A stretch of 64,000 nt of DNA, taken from the NCBI RefSeq assembly GCF_048128805.1, contig NC_136005.1:20300260-20364259 (forward strand), given 5' to 3'. The DNA comes from Centroberyx gerrardi (Eukaryota; Chordata; Actinopteri; Beryciformes; Berycidae). This document shows, piece after piece, positions 1 to 12,027 of the stretch. Made by a program: the position numbers and the translations under genes. Below the pieces are notes generated by a model. It was not told the origin of the DNA and ran no database searches. It worked only from the letters and a program-made list of their open reading frames with translations. Position 1 is the first letter of the stretch. The number at the start of each line of letters is the position of its first letter.

Positions 1-1327
1 GCTTATGCAATTCAAAATTTGCGGAAAATAGAAAAGATATATAATTGGAAATCTAAATGGCATGCTAACACACCAATATTTTATAATAGCTTATTAAAGT
101 CTGGAGGACAATATTTTATCTCACCTCAATGGTATAATTCAGGTACACATAGCTTAGGAGACATTATGAATGATACTGGTTTAAGAAGCTTTCAGGATTT
201 GAGAGAAACATACAAATTGTCATCCAACTCTTTTTTTCTATATTTACAATTACGTTCTGCTATACGGGCTGCAAGTATTTTGAGTGACAGGCAACCTATT
301 ACTTATCCAATTATGGATTTAATTAAGAAACTATCAGGATTAATTAAAGGACATGTCTCTTTAATTTATAACACATTGTTAGAACATACACAGACCCCAT
401 TAGCAATAATAATAATAATAATAACTATGCCTCGCGTTCTTCACAAAATCCAAATCATAAACTAACAAACCTGAACTTCATATATCAAACTTATTTGACA
501 CCAAAAGCGGCGTTTTAGGATGAATATAACTACTTCTCCAAACTGCACCCTATGTGATTTGAATCAAATGGGGACATTTTTACATATCATGTGGGAGTGT
601 CCATCAGTTAGAAGTTTTTGGGAACAAATAACAAAACGTCTCTCTGAAACACTTGGTTTAGAGATCGACTGCTCCTCAGAATGTACGACCTTGAATGATG
701 ATTCCGGGCAGAAATTTAACCAGATTTTCACTCAAAGACAGCTGTGGCTATCAGCACGCACTGTTGATAAAAAGATGTTGGTAGTTAGGTGGCAACCACC
801 GCACACTCTTTCTATTCATCAGTGGAATCACTCTTTAATAGAGATTTTATCTATGGAGCTCTCTGTTGCTATAGGATGAATGGGGCAGCCCAGGTTATAC
901 TCAACGCAGCTAGAACCATGATATAAATTTTTATTTTTATTTTGTTTCCTTATTTATTTTGCAACGTACTGTTAGGAAATATCCTGCATATATAGTGGAA
1001 TTTAGAGAAAGACCCATGGGGATGGGTAGGTCAAGGTTAAGGAGCGATCAAAGGTGCAGGTGTATGCTTTCTGTTACTTTTCTGTATCTTGTACTGTCTT
1101 AGTTATAATGGCATGGTTTTATTGCGACTAAAACGTTAAGTTATGAATTTATTACGGGAAAAAAAAAAAAAGTATATATTTTGTTTGCTTTTTTATTTCC
1201 TGTTTTATTTATTTACCTGTCTATCAACGCCCTGGTATACCTATATGTTATGTTATTGACAGAGGTTACTTGTTGATGTACACCTGCAAACCTTGTGGAA
1301 AATAAAATAAAAAAAATAAAAAAAAAT
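1..1327 (+). mobile_element. Degenerate L1-clade LINE, 3' end of ORF2 and 3' tail
   Basis: Two open stretches (19-465 and 520-879) read as the C-terminal part of an L1-type ORF2. The second carries the cysteine-rich end motif typical of that clade (CTLC followed about 14 residues later by HIMWECP, then a Trp-rich segment). The two stretches are separated by stop codons and by at least one frame change near 500-520, where the reading moves between frames, so the copy is dead. A non-coding tail follows and ends in an A-rich run at about 1296-1327, as expected for a LINE 3' end. The 5' part lies outside the window. It sits in the slc1a7 intron that follows exon 2, in the opposite orientation to the gene. 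Clade assignment is from remembered motifs; a Tx1-like L1 relative is possible. Confidence 0.75.
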
Positions 1328-1459
1328 TGGTCACAAAAAAAAAAAAAAGTGGATGATAAGAAAAAAAAAACTTAAGATATAAGAAACACTATTTAATTTG
1401 GTTAGCCAACAGGTGAAAGGGCACAAGCTGTTCATAGTGGGGGAGACCGGTGACAGTAC

Positions 1460-1539
1460 CTGGACACAACGAGGGGCAGAATCAGCATCTTCAACATCCT
1501 CATCAGCAGCTCTCCGGGGAACTGGAAATACTTCACTTC
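1460..1539 (-). CDS. slc1a7: slc1a7 coding exon 2 (excitatory amino acid transporter 5)
   Basis: Read on the minus strand, this 80-nt exon is bounded by an acceptor (TTACAG at 1540-1545) and a GTAC donor at 1456-1459. It encodes [20 protein letters not shown] followed by LPLVVS and a split Ser codon. This is the well-conserved start of the scaffold after the first membrane helix in SLC1 glutamate transporters, and it directly continues exon 1 in phase 0. The family moves glutamate with sodium; EAAT5 also gates a large chloride conductance in retinal photoreceptors and bipolar cells (family knowledge). The remaining exons must lie to the left of the window, so the gene is cut by the window edge. 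It was too short to appear as a long open frame and was found by its protein motif. Confidence 0.9.
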
Positions 1540-4500
1540 CTGTAATAGGGAGGAAAAGAAATGACTAACTGATGATCACAGGTAAAATGAAGGGGAGAGT
1601 TGGAGGAGCGGAAGCTGTAATGAGTTATCATCAACTCCGCATATTCCCAAAAAATACATGAAAAGGATATGATGTTACATTAGCTGCTCAGAGAGTAATT
1701 CTATTATTCTTATCATGGTATTACATTGTGGCCCTGGGGGCATCAAAAGACAAATTCAGTGTGCTATTAAAGTTCACCATGGTGTACAGCACTTCAGGAA
1801 ATATGTTTTTTACAAATCAGGTTTTTATCATTATCTAGCAGTATCTAACTATAGCTGCAATTTTTCACAAAATTGCATAATCCTCTTTGAAATTCACATC
1901 ACATCAAGACAGGAGAACATACTTTCTTCATCCATTTAGTTTGCATGGATTGTTGTGTTACAGTGATGTATAGAGGTATACAGTATATAGCTACGTCTTT
2001 TTGTGATCATAAGATAACACACTCTGGCATTTTATTATAAAGCACACATTGTTGTATGAGCAGTGCTTCTATGTATGTAATATGCTATAATCTGTTTGCT
2101 AACAGTTCAGTTGCTAGCTATTAAGTAGCAGGCCAAACAACCAACATTACTGTATTCTCTACAGGACACATCAACTAGGGAGCCAGAAAACTGAGATCAC
2201 ATTCAATTAAACTGCTAATTAATTAGGTGAAAACCTCATTCCACAAATGTGCCACTGGCCTTGTTTTTCATGTGAGGGTGGGCTGAGAGAGGTTTATGTT
2301 GAAACTGGAACGCATTGTATTAACTGTGTGCTCACAATATATAGAAAATGTGTGGTCAAGTTGCATAAAAAGTTTCCAAATAGATATAAAATGTGCATGT
2401 GATAAGTTAATATTCTGCTCCAGTGCAGCTGCACCAAGTTCTTCTCTGTTTTGCCCAATATAAATCCTTGCAACTGATCAACTATCATGCCTATAACTTC
2501 CCTCAAGTCAGCATATTAATGGAAGTATGACCCATTTACTCTCATTATCCCAAACAATAACACCTTGCATTGCAAGCGTTGCCACTATAGAGTCACATTT
2601 GGCACAAATAGCATTACAGTTCAAGTAAAACTTGATTGACAAATCCATTATACCAAGATTCAACTATTCAACAAAATATCAGGCTAATTAAACTACATAA
2701 ATCAATGCAATCAAGTGAATTCAACAAATCATGCAAAGTGGGTGAAAACATTGAAATTTGCTGAATAAGCAGCATTGAGCACATAGTTTAAAAGGGCAAT
2801 ACATTTCAGAAAATGACCATAATATATCTGTCGGGGGGTTGATAGGTAGGTGGATCAATACCAATGACTCACTAAAAGTGCTGAGATTTCTGGGTTTCAA
2901 AACTCACTTTCCAGCCCATACTCTGTTTTAGAACAAAAAAGCCCCACCCAATTTCAAGACCTCCCCCCCTCCAGCCTCCCCCCATGCATTTGTGACTGCT
3001 CACCGATGGGCAACGGGAGTGCTCAACAGTCTCATTCTCAAGCCAAAAACGTAAATGACAAAGCAGTATTATTATTACAGTATCTTCGATTGTGATGTGT
3101 TCTCTTCAGTAGACCTTTCTGTTGGATCTCTGCTCTGATTAGCTAGCTTACTGATCTCTATTGTGAAAACATGACTTAAGTGTTTGTTTCAAATACGGGC
3201 CACCGTTCCTCAAGGGGTTGCAGCTGTGCCAGAGGGCACAGGAGTGTGTAGGAGGAGACAAGTTCTAGCGATATTGCTGCAATCCATATGGGTCGCCAAT
3301 AGAGGTGGATAGAAAACATAGATTACTTAATGCCCATTTAAACAACATACACACATTTTATTAAACTGATGCTGTGTTAGTTAATTTGTCCACACAAATT
3401 ATGAAATTGTACACACAAAAAGTTAGGGCAATAATCTGCCAAAACAAGGCAATTGTATGGTGATTACTTGAAACCCACACCATGCATCTCATTTTCATCT
3501 ACATTGAAGAACTATTTGAATATAGACTGTGTGTGTGTGCGTGTGTGTGTGTGTGTGCGTGCATGCATGCAGTTGTTGCAAACGTGAGGATTGTCTCTGC
3601 TTCTTCTTTCCAAGACAGTTTTGATAGTGAAACATTCCTTTGTTGTTTCTAATGTAACAAAGGAATATATCAAGCATCATACTCAATGCGAAAATACAGA
3701 GGAGTAAATCAAATTGGACAGAACTCAATGGGAGAGCAGTCACAAAATGTTGCAGACAAAAAAAAACTCAACACTGATCTGTTTCCAAGGCGAAGAGTTT
3801 TGGGTGACAGTTTGGCATGAGTCAGAAGGTTTTTTTGCATTCATCTCTGTGTCCACTGGGCTTAACACTGGCCTCTATCCAGAGCACCAATGGACAGCTG
3901 TTTTCTATCAACTGTGCTGTCCCACCCCTTCCAACCACGCGTCATATCCCCACCCAGTCAACGTGAACTTGGCAGTGTATCAACAGTCTGAAAAAGCTCC
4001 TTTCCTCCTAAGTCGTCACTTTGGTGGCGGTGCGGTTGAGGGAATGTGCTACAGGAGTCGATGTTTGATAATCCATCGTAGAGATCACAACTGTAACTGT
4101 CCTGAGTATGAGGGGGCAGGGAAGGGCTACTGTAGGTGGCACATAATAGTTTGTACACACTGTATTGTATTCCCAAAGTGTGAATAGATTTATACACCTC
4201 GGGAGTATAATGCAGTGTGTGGGCTATTATTTTTTACCCTTAATATTTTGGCCTCTGTGTGGCACCTGTTGCTGATGATTGGGACGTGGGTGTTTTTTTG
4301 TTATCCCCAACATGGTATTTTTAATCAACATGACTGAAGAGTAGAGATTATGCAATTTAGTTATAAAAGGTTTAAATCTCTGTTTATCTTGAAAGTATAA
4401 TTCATTCCAAAAAGCAAAGCTTTTCAGTGTACCGTCCTGGTTCAAGACACATGTGAGCAGGCCAGGTGGACATGTTTGAGACAAGCTTGTGATGAAGGGC

Positions 4501-5387
4501 TGTATAAAGAAATGAACTTGAACTTGAGAACAGGAGGGCTTTCTGTTTAATCATCTGTAATGACTTTAATAACTACTTCCATTAACTACTGAATGCTGTG
4601 TGCTAGCAACCGATTCAAGAGACACATTTAATGACTTAATAACTAAAGGAAAATTACTTGAACTTGTATTAAGAGTCAAAGCTTCTCTGACTTGTGATAC
4701 GATGAAGTTATTAAAATATAAAAAAGCATTAAAATATAAAATTAATAAACATACCATTAAAAACATTCTGAAATAGACATTTTTCAGGTTTCCCTGTCCA
4801 TGTGGTTTTTGGATTTTAGATAAAAGATTAAAAGATTATTTTAATTCACCCAATTTTACAATCAGGTTTGATTTGACCTGATTTGCTTTCTACTCATGAC
4901 TTGATTAGATGTGAATTTGGGACTTGATTTTTTGAGATGTTTTTGATTTGGGATTTAAACAGAGAACGTTTCCATTACACAAAACAAAGATGTGATATAG
5001 TGGCATAACAGTCCAATCATAATGGACTTGCAATCTGTAGCGCCAGTTTCGGCGTCTGGTCTATTTTCTCCGCGTGCTGCGGCGCATATTTCACAGGAAA
5101 ACACCATAGAAATACACTATAGATGGTCATATCTACATTATATCACCACAGAAGCACAAATATATTAAATGATCAACTTACCAGGGTCTTCACTGTTGTT
5201 GATTAATCCATCTGCACTGATGCAAGTTTTAAATGCAACACATTGTAGGATGATGATCTATCTGGTTTTGAATTATTACTTGCCTTTTGAAAATTGTGTC
5301 TGTTATTGAATTGCCACAAAAGTAAACAAGGATACATGTTTAGGTTTGTTAATAGGCTATTTAATTTACTTAGGCCTATGTCATTTA

Positions 5388-5392
<5 letters not shown>
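1540..5392 (-). other. slc1a7 intron 1, 3' part: no gene seen
   Basis: AT-rich intronic sequence between slc1a7 exon 2 and the GA microsatellite. The only structured element I see is a TG run at 3528-3561. The open frames here (1715-1939, 3495-4197, 4227-4766) have no recognisable family motif and no conserved splice context, so none is called as a gene. Confidence 0.6.
3528..3561. repeat. (TG)n microsatellite
   Basis: Run of TG dinucleotides with one TGCG interruption, followed by a short GCATGCATGC stretch. It lies in slc1a7 intron 1. Confidence 0.95.

Positions 5393-5393
<1 letters not shown>

Positions 5394-5463
<70 letters not shown>
5394..5463. repeat. (GA)n microsatellite
   Basis: About 35 uninterrupted GA units in slc1a7 intron 1. 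Purine-only tracts of this length are purine/pyrimidine mirror repeats and can adopt triplex structure in principle. Confidence 0.98.
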
Positions 5464-5467
<4 letters not shown>

Positions 5468-5699
5468 TTAGGCTTTCCTAATTATTGCTTGATCACAAGT
5501 CACGACTCTGGCTGAGATAACAAACAAATAAACGTGACTGCTTTGATATGAGGGAGTTTGTGAAGAAAGGGAGAAATTAAGAAGATGGAAGATATAAAGT
5601 TCATCCCAGATGTGGAAAAGTACAGTGAGCTGTCAGCATTGTTTCTACAAGGACAGCAGTGAACAGATGAAGCTTTAGTGGCTGTTGGAGCACAATGTA

Positions 5700-6100
5700 A
5701 GTAGCCTACAGCCTGTTTCCACGGGGTTTTCTCCTCCTGTAGAGCAGGAGAGCTGCTGGCCGGCGTGGAGAAATAAGATTCTGGTGTGAACGGGCCAACT
5801 GCGACTCGCGCGCGCCGCAAATTCGCGGTAATTGGCCACTACGCGTCCTGTCTGAACCAAGCGTCATGGTACGTTTCCACAGGATCCGTCATTTCCACGC
5901 TTCCCATTCATTTTCTATGTAAGCAGCCGTGCAATGCATTCTGGTAGCGCCGCGGTGCATTTCGAGAGACGGGGCGTCACGTTGGCCGCTCCATATTTGC
6001 ATAAAGTTGAGGTGTAGGCTACTTTATGTAAATCAGGGGCGTCCAGCGCGACTCGCTGCCTCTGGAAACCCCCGAAACTCGTGTACAAACTTTTAAACTA
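5700..6100. repeat. CpG-rich interspersed element, probably a DNA transposon remnant
   Basis: A sharply CG-rich block (GCGACTCGCGCGCGCCGC near 5800, further CpG-dense stretches to about 6060) inside an otherwise AT-rich intron. No exon-like reading frame or acceptor/donor pair fits the flanking gene. The abrupt composition change suggests an inserted element rather than a promoter, but I cannot see clear terminal repeats. Confidence 0.35.
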
Positions 6101-6119
6101 ACCGTTGTCGATCTAAAAT

Positions 6120-6595
6120 GAAGACAGATTCAGCAACAATTTCTTGAAATTTGGCACAAACATCCACTTGGACTCAAGGGTGAACTGATTAGAATTTGGC
6201 GGTCAAAAGTAAAAGATCAAGGTCACTGTGACCTCACAAAAGACGTTTTTGGCCATAACTCAAGAATTCATATGCTAATTATGACAAAATTTCACACAAA
6301 TGTCTAATAGGATAAAATGATGAAGTGATGACATTTTATATCCAAAAGTTCAAAGGTCAACTTCACTGTGACATCATAATGTTTTGCTTACCACTGTAGC
6401 TGAGAAAACGATCTTGGGTCATTCTGCAAAAACAGTGGAAGTGCTGTCACTTACTTTTGCAGACACCAAAATCCTTTAAGTTGACCTAATAATCACATTA
6501 ATTATATATGTTCAATAAATAAAGACTATCCTTGCAATGATAAAACAAAGTTTATTGGCGGAGGCATACAACCGCGAGGCGGTTATTTCTAGTTT
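6120..6595. repeat. Teleost interspersed repeat with GGTCACTGTGACCTC motif
   Basis: Contains the internally palindromic motif AGGTCACTGTGACCTCACAA (6220-6239) and a partial echo, GGTCAACTTCACTGTGAC, at 6355-6372. It ends with a stretch reading GGCGGAGGCATACAACCGCG and AGGCGGTTATTTCTAG. I recognise this as a high-copy fish repeat from its distinctive wording, but I cannot name the family or its exact ends. Confidence 0.5.
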
Positions 6596-6830
6596 TATTT
6601 GCTTCAAGAAATTCTTCATATCTTCTATCGAAAGATGAGTTTCTTAATGACTGCTTTTTACTCAACTCACCGACAAGCCACAACTGCATTGCTCATTGCA
6701 TTTAAACTTTGCACAAACACTTGTTATGGCCATGCATGACATGCAAATTGCATATTCATGGCATGCTGTCTTTTCCTAGACCTATAAATTTGTTCTTGTG
6801 ACAAATACATTGACCAATTTATATTAACAA

Positions 6831-8280
6831 GTTCCTTCAGAAAATATTCAACCCCCTTGACTTTTTCAATTCAGTTTTTTTTTGACTGTTACAGCCTGAA
6901 TTCAAAATGTTTTTTTATTTTTTTTTTTGTCATTGATCAACACACCATAACCCATAATGTTTAAGTGTATTTTTTATTAGCAATTTTGTACAAATTCACT
7001 AAAAATCAAAAGCTGAAATATTTTGAGTCAATAAGTGTTCAACCCTTTTGCAGTGACACTAGTTATATCCAAATTTTTTTGAATGTCCTTGAGATATCTC
7101 TATGACTTTTTTGAGTCCACCTGTTGCCAATTCAATCGACTGGACATGATTCAGAACAAAACACATCTACAGATGGCAGTGCATGGCAGAGCAGAAAGCA
7201 TGAGGTCCAAGGGACTTTAATAGAGACAGAATTGTGAGGGGGCATAGATCTGGGGAAGGATATAAAACTTGGGATTTCACAAAAGCACAGTAGGCTTCAT
7301 CATTAACAAATGGAAAAAAAAACAAAAAACTATCCAAAATATGTAACTAGCCAGACTCTTCCTAGAGCTGGTCATCCGACCAAACAGAGCAACGGGGCAA
7401 GAAGGACGTCCATCATGGCTGTGACCAAGAACCCAAGGACCCAAGGACCCAAGGACCACAGAACTACAGCTCCTTGGCTGGAAGGACAACGTATGGCAGA
7501 GTGGCAGGAAGCCACTCCTGAGAAAAAGGATACTTCACAGCACAGTCTCATAAAATCTCATCAAATGAGCACAAACTCTGAAACGCAGATAGCGTGTTGT
7601 GGACATGAATTGTGTGTGGAAATTACATTACTTCATCACAACCTGGATTATGTGACAATACCATGAATTGGATTATGTGATAATAGCACGTCATTTTAAT
7701 CTGTTCGCCACATGAAAAGTTAGCTAACTAAGTTAAGGTTAGGCAAGTAAACAACTTTGGACAAGGCTATAGGGAAAGGCTTTGGTCATGGTTAAATAAG
7801 GCAAACTTAAGCTAAAACTCAAAACTTCACTCACAGTAGAATTTTTTTTGTATGAGTTGGGAATCAAACCTGGCCAACAGAACTTAGATTGGGGGTAATT
7901 ATGGGGCATTTATGTTCCAACAGGACAATGACTCAAGTATAGCTAAATGGCTATAGCTGGAATGGCTTCAACAGTGTGAAAGCCCGAGTGGCCCAGACAA
8001 AGCCCAAACTTGAATCCCATTGAAAATCTGTGGAATGACGTGAGCAAAGCAGGAGGTTGATCACCTCCTTGCGCTCCTCTGTTGAACAAAAGAATCTCAG
8101 TTTAATCCATTTGAAATTCAGCCTGCAACACCACAAATAAGAGGGTTGAACAGTTTCTGAAGGCTGATGAGCAGAGCTGGAAGCCAAATTACTCAAAAAC
8201 GTCCGAATCAAAGCCTACAGAACCTGGATTGAAGCGTACATTCATGATGTTGAAGACCTGCAGCAGATCAGTGCTTGACC
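6831..8280 (+). mobile_element. Degenerate Tc1-like transposon
   Basis: The left end starts TTCCTTCAGAAAATATTCAACCC and continues CCCTTGACTTTTTC, the usual terminal sequence of a large fish Tc1 subfamily; the same end occurs in the copy at 40574. Decayed transposase pieces follow on the plus strand: the segment near 7345-7385 reads as ..RTLPRAGHPTKQ.., and 7960-8040 reads as the Tc1 segment around ..SPNLNPIENLW... An inverted piece of the internal terminal region occurs near 8100-8145. No intact right terminus is visible, and frames are broken throughout, so the copy is inactive. It lies in slc1a7 intron 1. Confidence 0.75.
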
Positions 8281-9269
8281 TACCCATTGCATTAGCTACT
8301 GTTAGCAGTCAGCTACTTCATGTATTGACATTATTTATCTTCAGACCATAACCAGCTGTAACTCTTATTAACTGGCAGCATTTGCAGTCTTAATCTTTAG
8401 TATCAGTAATTATGCTTATGCTTTAGCTAGTTAAAACTGATAGGGTTAGGCTACAACTTACATAATTAGACTTAGTTAGTTTGGAGATAAATATAACATT
8501 AACAACATGAAGTAGCTGATTGCTAACATTAGCTAACATTATCAATAGTTGAAGAAATGATGTGAGCAGGTCTTAGCTTCAGTATCATGTTCACTTCAAT
8601 CCAGTTTCTGTAGCCTTTCATTTGGGCTTTTGCTTCCAGCTCTGCTCGTCTCTCAATGATTTTGAAGGATAATTTCAGTGATTTCTTTCCCCCAAAGATC
8701 AGTTGAGTCTGCCACTGCTTTACAGTCTTCCTGGTAGGGTTTCCCACCCTGAGTATGATGTAAATCAAATATGGCCGCCGTGTGAATAAGATGAATATTC
8801 TAGGCCCTATCCATGTGGCAACACTGGATTCGTTAACCTCAGCAGTTACTCAGCACTTAAGCATTTAAATGATATCTTGGCATTCTCTGTGTGTCCCGGA
8901 AGTGCCATCTCCTTTGATAATCCCCTAAAAGCTGAAGCACATAAATGGCAGGACACATCTCGATGGCTTAGCTGAGGAGAGTCGTCAAATTGCTTTAAAT
9001 AACATTCAGACCAATCAAAAGTGTTACACAGATTAATTTCCTTCAAGTTATTGTGACTTAGCAATACATATCTTATTTGATGACTTTGGCATTCATTACT
9101 AGTCTGAATTTAGTTTTACATCATGAACCTGATGGGAGTGCTAGACATATTGGATGGTGTCAGGTGTGTAAAGAACGGAGCGTACAAATGGACTGAAGTT
9201 AGAGTCTGAATAGTCCATAGCCCTTGACTGAACTTCAGGGCCAGAGCTTAAGTCAAGGTCTGAATCAGC

Positions 9270-9271
<2 letters not shown>

Positions 9272-9300
<29 letters not shown>
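9272..9300. repeat. (TG)n microsatellite
   Basis: Uninterrupted TG run of about 14 units in slc1a7 intron 1. Confidence 0.95.
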
Positions 9301-9302
<2 letters not shown>

Positions 9303-9582
9303 AGGGAGAGATCTGAGTTAACAGTTACTCCCATGTTTTTAACTAAACTTGAGTTGTGACTCATCATTCATCAATTTTCAGGGTCAGAGTAAGAGTAAAA
9401 TCTAAATTGCTTTTGAACCTTGAACAAACATTACTGTTTTATATGCATAAAGCATAAGAAAGTCAGTTGCAGTTGGTGTCAAATTTCTTTGTTGATAAGT
9501 GCGACTGAACCGTGACAGAGAAAGATTACAAAATTTAAAGTCAAGTAGATGATTGAGGATCAAAAGCAGCACTTAAAATGTC

Positions 9583-9584
<2 letters not shown>

Positions 9585-9638
<54 letters not shown>
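9585..9638. repeat. (TCTA)n microsatellite
   Basis: About 13 tandem copies of ATCT/TCTA, ending where ATCT changes to ATGT. Confidence 0.97.
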
Positions 9639-9924
9639 GTATATATGAGACAGAGAAGAGCAAAGAAATGAAGATTAAAAAAATGTAAAAGGTGCATATT
9701 GATGATGGAAGTGAATGTAAGGTTAGGAATATCAGGGGAGATGGAAGAGAACGGTGGATTGAGGGACAGAGCGAGGCTGGTGCATAATGACAGCTAAAGA
9801 GCTTTTCTGTACGGCATTAAGCAGAGAGAGCTTAGTTTGCTGTATAAGAGCAGGATCAGCACTTGCATACGGCCAGCAGAGAATGTTTGTGCGTGGTGTG
9901 CTCATCTTGCACTGATGTGTCTGT

Positions 9925-9951
9925 ATGTGTGTGTGTGTGTGTGTGTGTGTG
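9925..9951. repeat. (TG)n microsatellite
   Basis: TG run of about 13 units. It creates a spurious open frame encoding a Cys-Val repeat. Confidence 0.95.
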
Positions 9952-10162
9952 AGTTTGTGGTACGAGGGGCAAATGCAGCTGTTTCCAAAGAACCAGTCAG
10001 CAGGGCAGCCAGAGTTTGATAGTTTTTATCAGCCAAGTGTGACACGACATGGAGCGCCAGAACCAGAGAAAACAACATCATGAGGTCCTCAGATTCAAAT
10101 TGCCCCTACAAATAAATCTGAAAGAGGTAAACAGATTTTCAGATTTTCACTGAAACATGTTA

Positions 10163-10808
10163 AGGCCCTGACACACCTAACCGACGTCAAAGAACCAGCG
10201 GCGACGAAGGCCGACTGTTGCGTCGCCTCACGTCGCCTGCGTCTGGTCCAAAAAGTTGCACTTGAACACACCGCAAAGACTACAGCCGACGGCCAACTAG
10301 CACGTACGTTCTGCGCATGCGTGAGGGGAAATAACCATATGTCTGATAAGAAGTTGCAAATGGCACTGGCGTTGTCAGCCCTTGGTCTTTTGGTTGTGGA
10401 AGAAGAAAGGAAGAGGCGGAGGCGAAAAATAAATAATACCGCACTAAATGGGTGAAATCATGAATAACGTTACTCCAGCGACAGGCTCAAGGGGCTTTCC
10501 CGAACCTGTGTCGAGAGCTGGAGATAAATGAAACCTCCGATTTTAAAAATTTCGCTCGGCTCTTTCCTGTTCTGTTCCACATCCTCTGTCCAATCATCCA
10601 GAGGCAAAACAACGAACTATCAATCAGAGTGATCTCTCACCGACGTGCTCCGCCGCCGATTCAACATGCTCAATCGGCCGAAAAGCCGCCGACAGGGTCC
10701 GACTAGTGCCGACGGTGCGGGACACACCGCAAAAACTAGGGACACCGACGCTTACCGACGGCCCGACATTGGCCGACAGCCGACCGTCGGTTTGGTGTGT
10801 CAGGGCCT
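10163..10808. mobile_element. Harbinger-like MITE with TTA target duplication
   Basis: The element begins AGGCCCTGACACACC and ends GGTGTGTCAGGGCCT, a perfect 15-bp terminal inverted repeat; the similarity continues inward less exactly (CTAACCGACG against CCGTCGGTTT). It is flanked on both sides by TTA (10160-10162 and 10809-10811), the three-base target duplication characteristic of PIF/Harbinger elements. The interior is CpG-rich with many GCGACG-like words, and about 10340-10440 encodes a short basic stretch (KLQMALALSALGLLVVEEER) that may be a relic of a parent element's protein. There is no transposase frame, so it is non-autonomous. It lies in slc1a7 intron 1. Confidence 0.85.
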
Positions 10809-11459
10809 TTAGTGATATTAACATTATTGTTGAAGGTACAATATTGTTTATTTTGATTATTTGCATGTATGCTCTCAGATTTTGCCTTTAAGAAAGAAAA
10901 ACAATCTTTTTTTTTTTTTTATCATATTAACTAAATCTGACGCCTGTAGACAAAACCCCTGTTTTGTTGTTTTCATTGGCAAGACAATGGCAAGTTGGCT
11001 TAAGTCAAACCTTTGTGATGCTGCAGGTTATGTAATCTGCACTATAAATCTCTAACCGGCTCCTTGACGCTTATCAAGCAGCCCACAGTCAGTAACTGTT
11101 TCGGTAGTCTTTCTTTTGAGGTGTTCTTCAAAACAACTTTCAATGACAATTACCTTTGTGTTACCATTGTATGGAGGTTATGCTCTATCCACACCACAAG
11201 CAACTCAAACAACAAGTTGCTGGAAGCCTGAAAACGAACAAAGAAAGTTTAGCCTCAATTACTTCCTCATTTGTCAGCAAGGAAACATTTGTAGCAGCTA
11301 AACCTTTGAACAATGATGTTGTGATCCTGCACCTTACAATTTTACTAAAATATGATACTTTTCTAATATAATTCTATTAACCTTATGTTATCATGCTGCC
11401 AATAACTTACAGTGTTATTGACAACATGATAATTTAGGCATATTTGACTAGAAAAAATA

Positions 11460-12025
11460 CACTCACCGGCCACTTCATTAGGTACACCTTACTAATACTG
11501 GGTAGGTATCAGCTTTCAGCTCAGTGTCAACCGGCTACCAAAGTGACATCTGCCTCAAGGTTGGACGTGTTGCATTCTGAGATGCTTTTCTGCTCACCAC
11601 AGTTGTAAAGAGGTTATCTGAGTTACTGTTACCTTTCTATCAGCTCGAACCAGTCTGGCTGTTCTCCTCTGACCTCTGCCATCAACAAGGCATTTTCGCC
11701 CAGAGAACTGCCGCTCACTGGATATTTTCTCTTTTTCGGACCATTCTCTGTAAACCCTAGAGATGGTTGTGCATGAAAATCCCAGTGGATCTGCAGTTTC
11801 TGAATTACTCAAACCAGCCCGTCTGGCACCAACAACCATGCCATGTTCAAAGTCCCTTAAATCACCTTTCTTCCCCATTCTGATGCTTGGTTTGAACTTC
11901 AGCAGATCGTCTTGACCATGTCTACATGCCTAAATGCATTGAGTTGCTGCCACGTGATTGGCTGATTAGATATTTGTGTTAACAAGCAGTTGAACAGATG
12001 TACCTAATGAAGTGGCCGGTGAGTG
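11460..12025 (-). mobile_element. Non-autonomous Tc1/mariner element with intact ends
   Basis: The termini CACTCACCGGCCACTTCATT and its exact inverse at the right end (26 bp or more identical) are flanked by TA on both sides (11458-11459 and 12026-12027), the Tc1/mariner target site. On the minus strand, 11594-11878 encodes 94 residues that start MGKKGDLRDFEHGMVVGARR and continue with a helix-turn-helix (SNSETADPLGFSCTTISRVY). This is the N-terminal DNA-binding part of a Tc1-type transposase. The catalytic DDE domain is absent, so this is an internally deleted 566-bp derivative. The near-perfect ends suggest fairly recent mobilisation by an autonomous partner elsewhere. Confidence 0.9.
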
Positions 12026-12027
12026 TA

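Larger units (their letters stand above)
8291..10162. other. slc1a7 intron 1: microsatellites only
   Basis: Non-coding intronic DNA with three simple repeats listed separately (9272-9300, 9585-9638, 9925-9951). Short open frames at 8529-8768 and 8846-9064 (minus strand) show no family motif. Confidence 0.55.
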
